A stretch of 39,474 nt of DNA from Ophiocordyceps camponoti-saundersi (nom. inval.). Lineage: Eukaryota; Ascomycota; Sordariomycetes; Hypocreales; Ophiocordycipitaceae. How positions within the stretch are numbered: the stretch's first letter is position 1; each line of letters begins with the position of its first letter. The stretch is taken from positions 1-39,474 of the forward strand of contig PDHQ01000307.1 in NCBI GenBank assembly GCA_003339415.1, written 5' to 3'. Position numbers and translations under genes: made by a program. This document shows, one piece after another, positions 36,641 to 39,474 of this stretch. The notes beneath the pieces were generated by a model. That model worked only from the letters and a program-made list of their open reading frames with translations, ran no database searches and was not told the DNA's origin.

Positions 36641-39290
36641 GATTATAAGCCTTATCTATTAAGATTCCTATAATCTTAAATAACTTAGAACTAGTAGATA
36701 CGTTAGTTAATAAAGGCTATAAGAGCTATTTTATAATATACCCGTAGCTAATATAAGACTTATAAATATTAACGGAAAAAATCCTAGCTTAATAAGTAAA
36801 AGGGGTAATAATAAGCGGACTAAAAATATTAAGTATCGCCTAGCTCTCGCTTAAGATAAACAGCTTTAGTTAATTAATTATAATATATATAATATTAAAT
36901 CTTAATTTCCTAATTATCCTTAGTAAGCCTTAGCTATAATAGATAAAATCTTACTTAGTTCTTTACGAAGAATAAGTATAATATAGAGATTTATAATAAT
37001 AAATATAAGTTATTAATACTCGCTCTTAACTAACGAAGGAGATCTCGAACGCGGTATACCTTTATAGCTTAACCTTCGTCGGAGAAGTAAGGAGGAGGTA
37101 GAAGGAACTACGCTATTAAAAGAAAAACCTTACTAAATACTTAGAGATCTAAGCGGTAAGAGTTAAAAACGTAGAAAAGGCGTTACAAGATAAGATTCCC
37201 TTAATAGATAACTAACTATAAGAATAGATCCCGATAGAATTTTATAATATATTTCCCTTTTTCCGTAAGTAAGAAGCGGATAAGTTAAACTTATATAAAG
37301 AAAATATAAATTACTATATATTACTTAAGAAAGAAGTAAATAGTAGAGAACTTTAGATCTTATTTAGCCCCTTTTATAATATATTAAGGGAGGAATTACT
37401 TATCCTTAAAAAAATATTATAAAACTTTTTTTAGAAAAGCTTTATCTAACCTAGTAGCTTACTTATAGGTACCTTAGTCCTTTTCGTAAGGAAACTTAGG
37501 GGAGGATTATAATTTTATATAGATTTCTATATACTAAATATAATTATAGTCTTAGATAGATACCCGCTCCCTTTACTCGGTAATACCCTTCGGTTATTAG
37601 CTAAGTCTTAATAGCTTATAAAGCTAGATATTATATAAGCTTTTTATAAGGTATAAATTACTAAAGGAGAGGAATAGAAAATAGCGTTTAGGACCTAATA
37701 TAGCTTTTTTAAATAGATAGTTACCTTATTTAAACTTATAAGGGCCCCCGCTACCTTTTAAAGATATATTAATAATATCCTCTAGCCGTATCTTAATAAG
37801 TTTTATTTAGCTTATATAGATAATATTATTATTTACTTAAATAATATTAAGGAGGATTATTTTCGTAAGGTACGCTTAGTTCTCCGTAAACTTTAGGAGT
37901 ATAGGCTTTATCTAAACCCGGATAAGTATAAATTTATAGTTAAGAAGGTAAAATACCTAAAGTTTATAATATTAGCGGGAGTTAAGCTTTAAGTAAACTT
38001 AGAAAAGATTAAGATAATCGTTAACTAGGCCGCGCTAACTTCCCTTAAGGGCTTTCGTAGATTCTTAGGTTTTGCTAACTTTTACCGTCTCTTTATTACG
38101 GATTTTACTAAGGTAATAAAACTATTAATAAACTTAATAAAGAAAGGGGTTAAGTTTATTTAGGGCCTTAATTAGGAATAAGCTTTTTAGGAAGTTAAGA
38201 ATCTATTTATAAGGGCCCCTTTACTAGTAAAATAAAACTTCGGTAATTTTACGTTTTTAGAAATAGATACTAGCGCCTACGCTATAAGAGGTTATCTTTA
38301 CTAGGAATAAGATAGATAGAAATAACTAGTAGCGTTCTTTTCCGTAAAAATAAACGCGGCTAAATATAACTATCTTATATATAATAAAAAGATATTAGCG
38401 ATTATTAGATACTTAGAATAATAGTATACTAAACTATATAGTTATAATAACTTCGATATTATTATTAATTATAAAAACTTAAAATATTTTATAACTTACT
38501 AGCACTTATTAGAATAATAAGCGCGTTAGGCGGAGTACCTATTATAATTTAATTTTAAGATCTGTTATTAACTTAGTAAATAAGCTATAATTCTAAACGC
38601 CCTTTCCTATAGAGATTAGGATAAACCCTTAACTATAAAGGAGGAAGACGCCCGCTTTATATAGATAATTCCTAAAAAAGCTTTATAATTTTACTTATAA
38701 GTAATAGTAATTAATACTTTAAAGAACCTTACTAATATCTCGGAAGAAAAGGAAGGAGAAGATAAATAATAAAATATAAGTATAGCTACGGAAAACGCTA
38801 TAAATTTACGGAATAATATTCTATTAGAAACTTAAGTTTTTTCTAATAATAAACTTTAAAGATTTTAAAATAAGATAATATTATAAAACTCGGTTTTTTA
38901 AGAGGTATATTAAGCTATAATAAGGGGAGATTACTTACTATCTTTAAAGCTATAACTTAAGGTTTAAATTATAGATTACTATATTAACGCTAAAAGAAGA
39001 CTACGTTTCCGTAATAAGCTTTAGGTCCTAGGAGCCCTAGTTACTATAATAAAAAACTCTAAGAAGGTACTAGCTTCCTTACTTAATATATTACGGAATC
39101 GTCTTATCTAAATAATCTATAACTTAGCCTTAGTTAGTTACCCTAAAAAGGAAGGTATAGTAGCCCTTATAACTTATAACTTTTTCTAGCCGCTTTAATA
39201 ATAATATATTCGTTAATTCCTTAGGAACTATAATACTTATAGTAAAACTAAGGCTTAGAAATAATATTAAGCTACCCTCCTTAAGTTATT
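36641..39290 (+). pseudogene. pol: Element 3: Ty3/gypsy pol, protease to integrase zinc domain
   Basis: The protease site reads ELVDTLVNKGYKSYFII (Asp codon in 36694-36702). RT has LLIGTLVLFVRKLRGGLQFY (about 37455-37514), DRYPLPLLGN (about 37556), KLDII*AFYKV, and the catalytic box YIDNIIIYLNNI at 37813-37848, where YIDD is expected. RNase H includes FTFLEIDTSAYAI (about 38248). Integrase begins YINAKRRLRFRNKL and continues to EGIVALITYNFF, N-terminal zinc-domain style with His and Cys mutated. Codons at 36694, 37813, 38251 and 38974 all share one frame, so about 2.6 kb has no net indel, only stop mutations (TAA, TAG). The catalytic integrase core is missing because a repeat begins at about 39300. 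No LTR or gag is seen. Confidence 0.92.
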
Positions 39291-39299
39291 ACTAAAGTT

Positions 39300-39474
39300 T
39301 AAAATTAGTTAGTAACTTTTTAGTCTTTTTTTAGTTAGTTAAGACTAACTAACTAAAGTCCCTATTTTTAAGGACTAAATTTAGTCCTAACTAACTAAAG
39401 TCCTTATAGTAACTAATTTTAGTCCGTTAGTTTTAGTCTTTAGTTAGTTAGTAACTAACTAAAGACTAAAAAAT
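39300..39474. repeat. TTAGTTAG/ACTAACTAAAGT repeat with perfect palindrome, cut by right edge
   Basis: Repeated AGTTAGTTA and TAACTAACTAAAGTCC words in both orientations. A perfect inverted repeat with 20-bp arms (39431-39450 and 39452-39471) surrounds a single G. It starts where the integrase frame of element 3 breaks off, so it looks like the end of an inserted element or a satellite that continues beyond the window. Confidence 0.75.

Larger units (their letters stand above)
1..39474. other. RIP-mutated AT-rich repeat block (whole window)
   Basis: CA and TG dinucleotides are nearly missing over the whole window on both strands, while CG is common in the GC-richer patches (for example around 18580-18850 and 24400-24550). 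Decayed reading frames carry TAA and TAG stops and almost no TGA. Asp of catalytic motifs often reads Asn. Differences between repeat copies are mostly C/T or G/A. This pattern is what repeat-induced point mutation does in Pezizomycotina. CpG methylation decay would remove CG instead. The block is therefore inactive, transposon-derived sequence, probably an AT isochore or heterochromatin. Confidence 0.93.

Overview
This window looks like a repeat graveyard from a filamentous ascomycete (Pezizomycotina). I found no intact gene of more than about 70 codons, no host housekeeping gene, no tRNA or rRNA and no CRISPR. Base composition is very AT-rich. The dinucleotides CA and TG are almost absent throughout, while CG is common wherever G and C survive. 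That is the footprint of repeat-induced point mutation (RIP, CpA to TpA on both strands), not of CpG deamination. Nearly all in-frame stops in the decayed coding regions are TAA or TAG. Many fall where related proteins have Gln or Trp, and catalytic Asp codons often read Asn.

Layout, left to right. 1-2330: a minus-strand hAT transposase pseudogene with seven recognisable introns, cut by the left edge. 2350-4109: about two and a half tandem copies of a 699-bp unit. 4110-5170: AT-rich, nothing recognised. 5171-5275: short 36-bp-period repeats. 5343-14758: a complete Ty3/gypsy chromovirus on the minus strand, with two 604-bp LTRs and a 5-bp duplication (GTAAG). It has gag, protease, RT, integrase and chromodomain remains, plus an unrecognised extra reading frame behind the chromodomain. 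It is inserted in a copy of repeat family C. 15729-27647: a second complete minus-strand chromovirus with two 850-bp LTRs, interrupted by two copies of repeat family B. 28095-36215: two family C copies in inverted orientation flank a plus-strand Ty1/copia remnant, which is itself interrupted by two more family B copies, one of them inverted and 5'-truncated. 36641-39290: a plus-strand Ty3/gypsy pol in one uninterrupted frame apart from point-mutation stops. 39300-39474: a palindrome-rich repeat that breaks into its integrase.

Family B is the best-defined non-LTR-like family. It has four copies, a 1.87-kb full length, an (ATT)n tail, target-site duplications of 10 to 16 bp, and one 5'-truncated copy. 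It has no protein I can recognise. The nesting gives a relative order: element 2 and the copia element came before their B insertions, and element 1 came after the C copy it splits. Domain calls come from reading translations by eye against remembered family motifs. No database search was possible.
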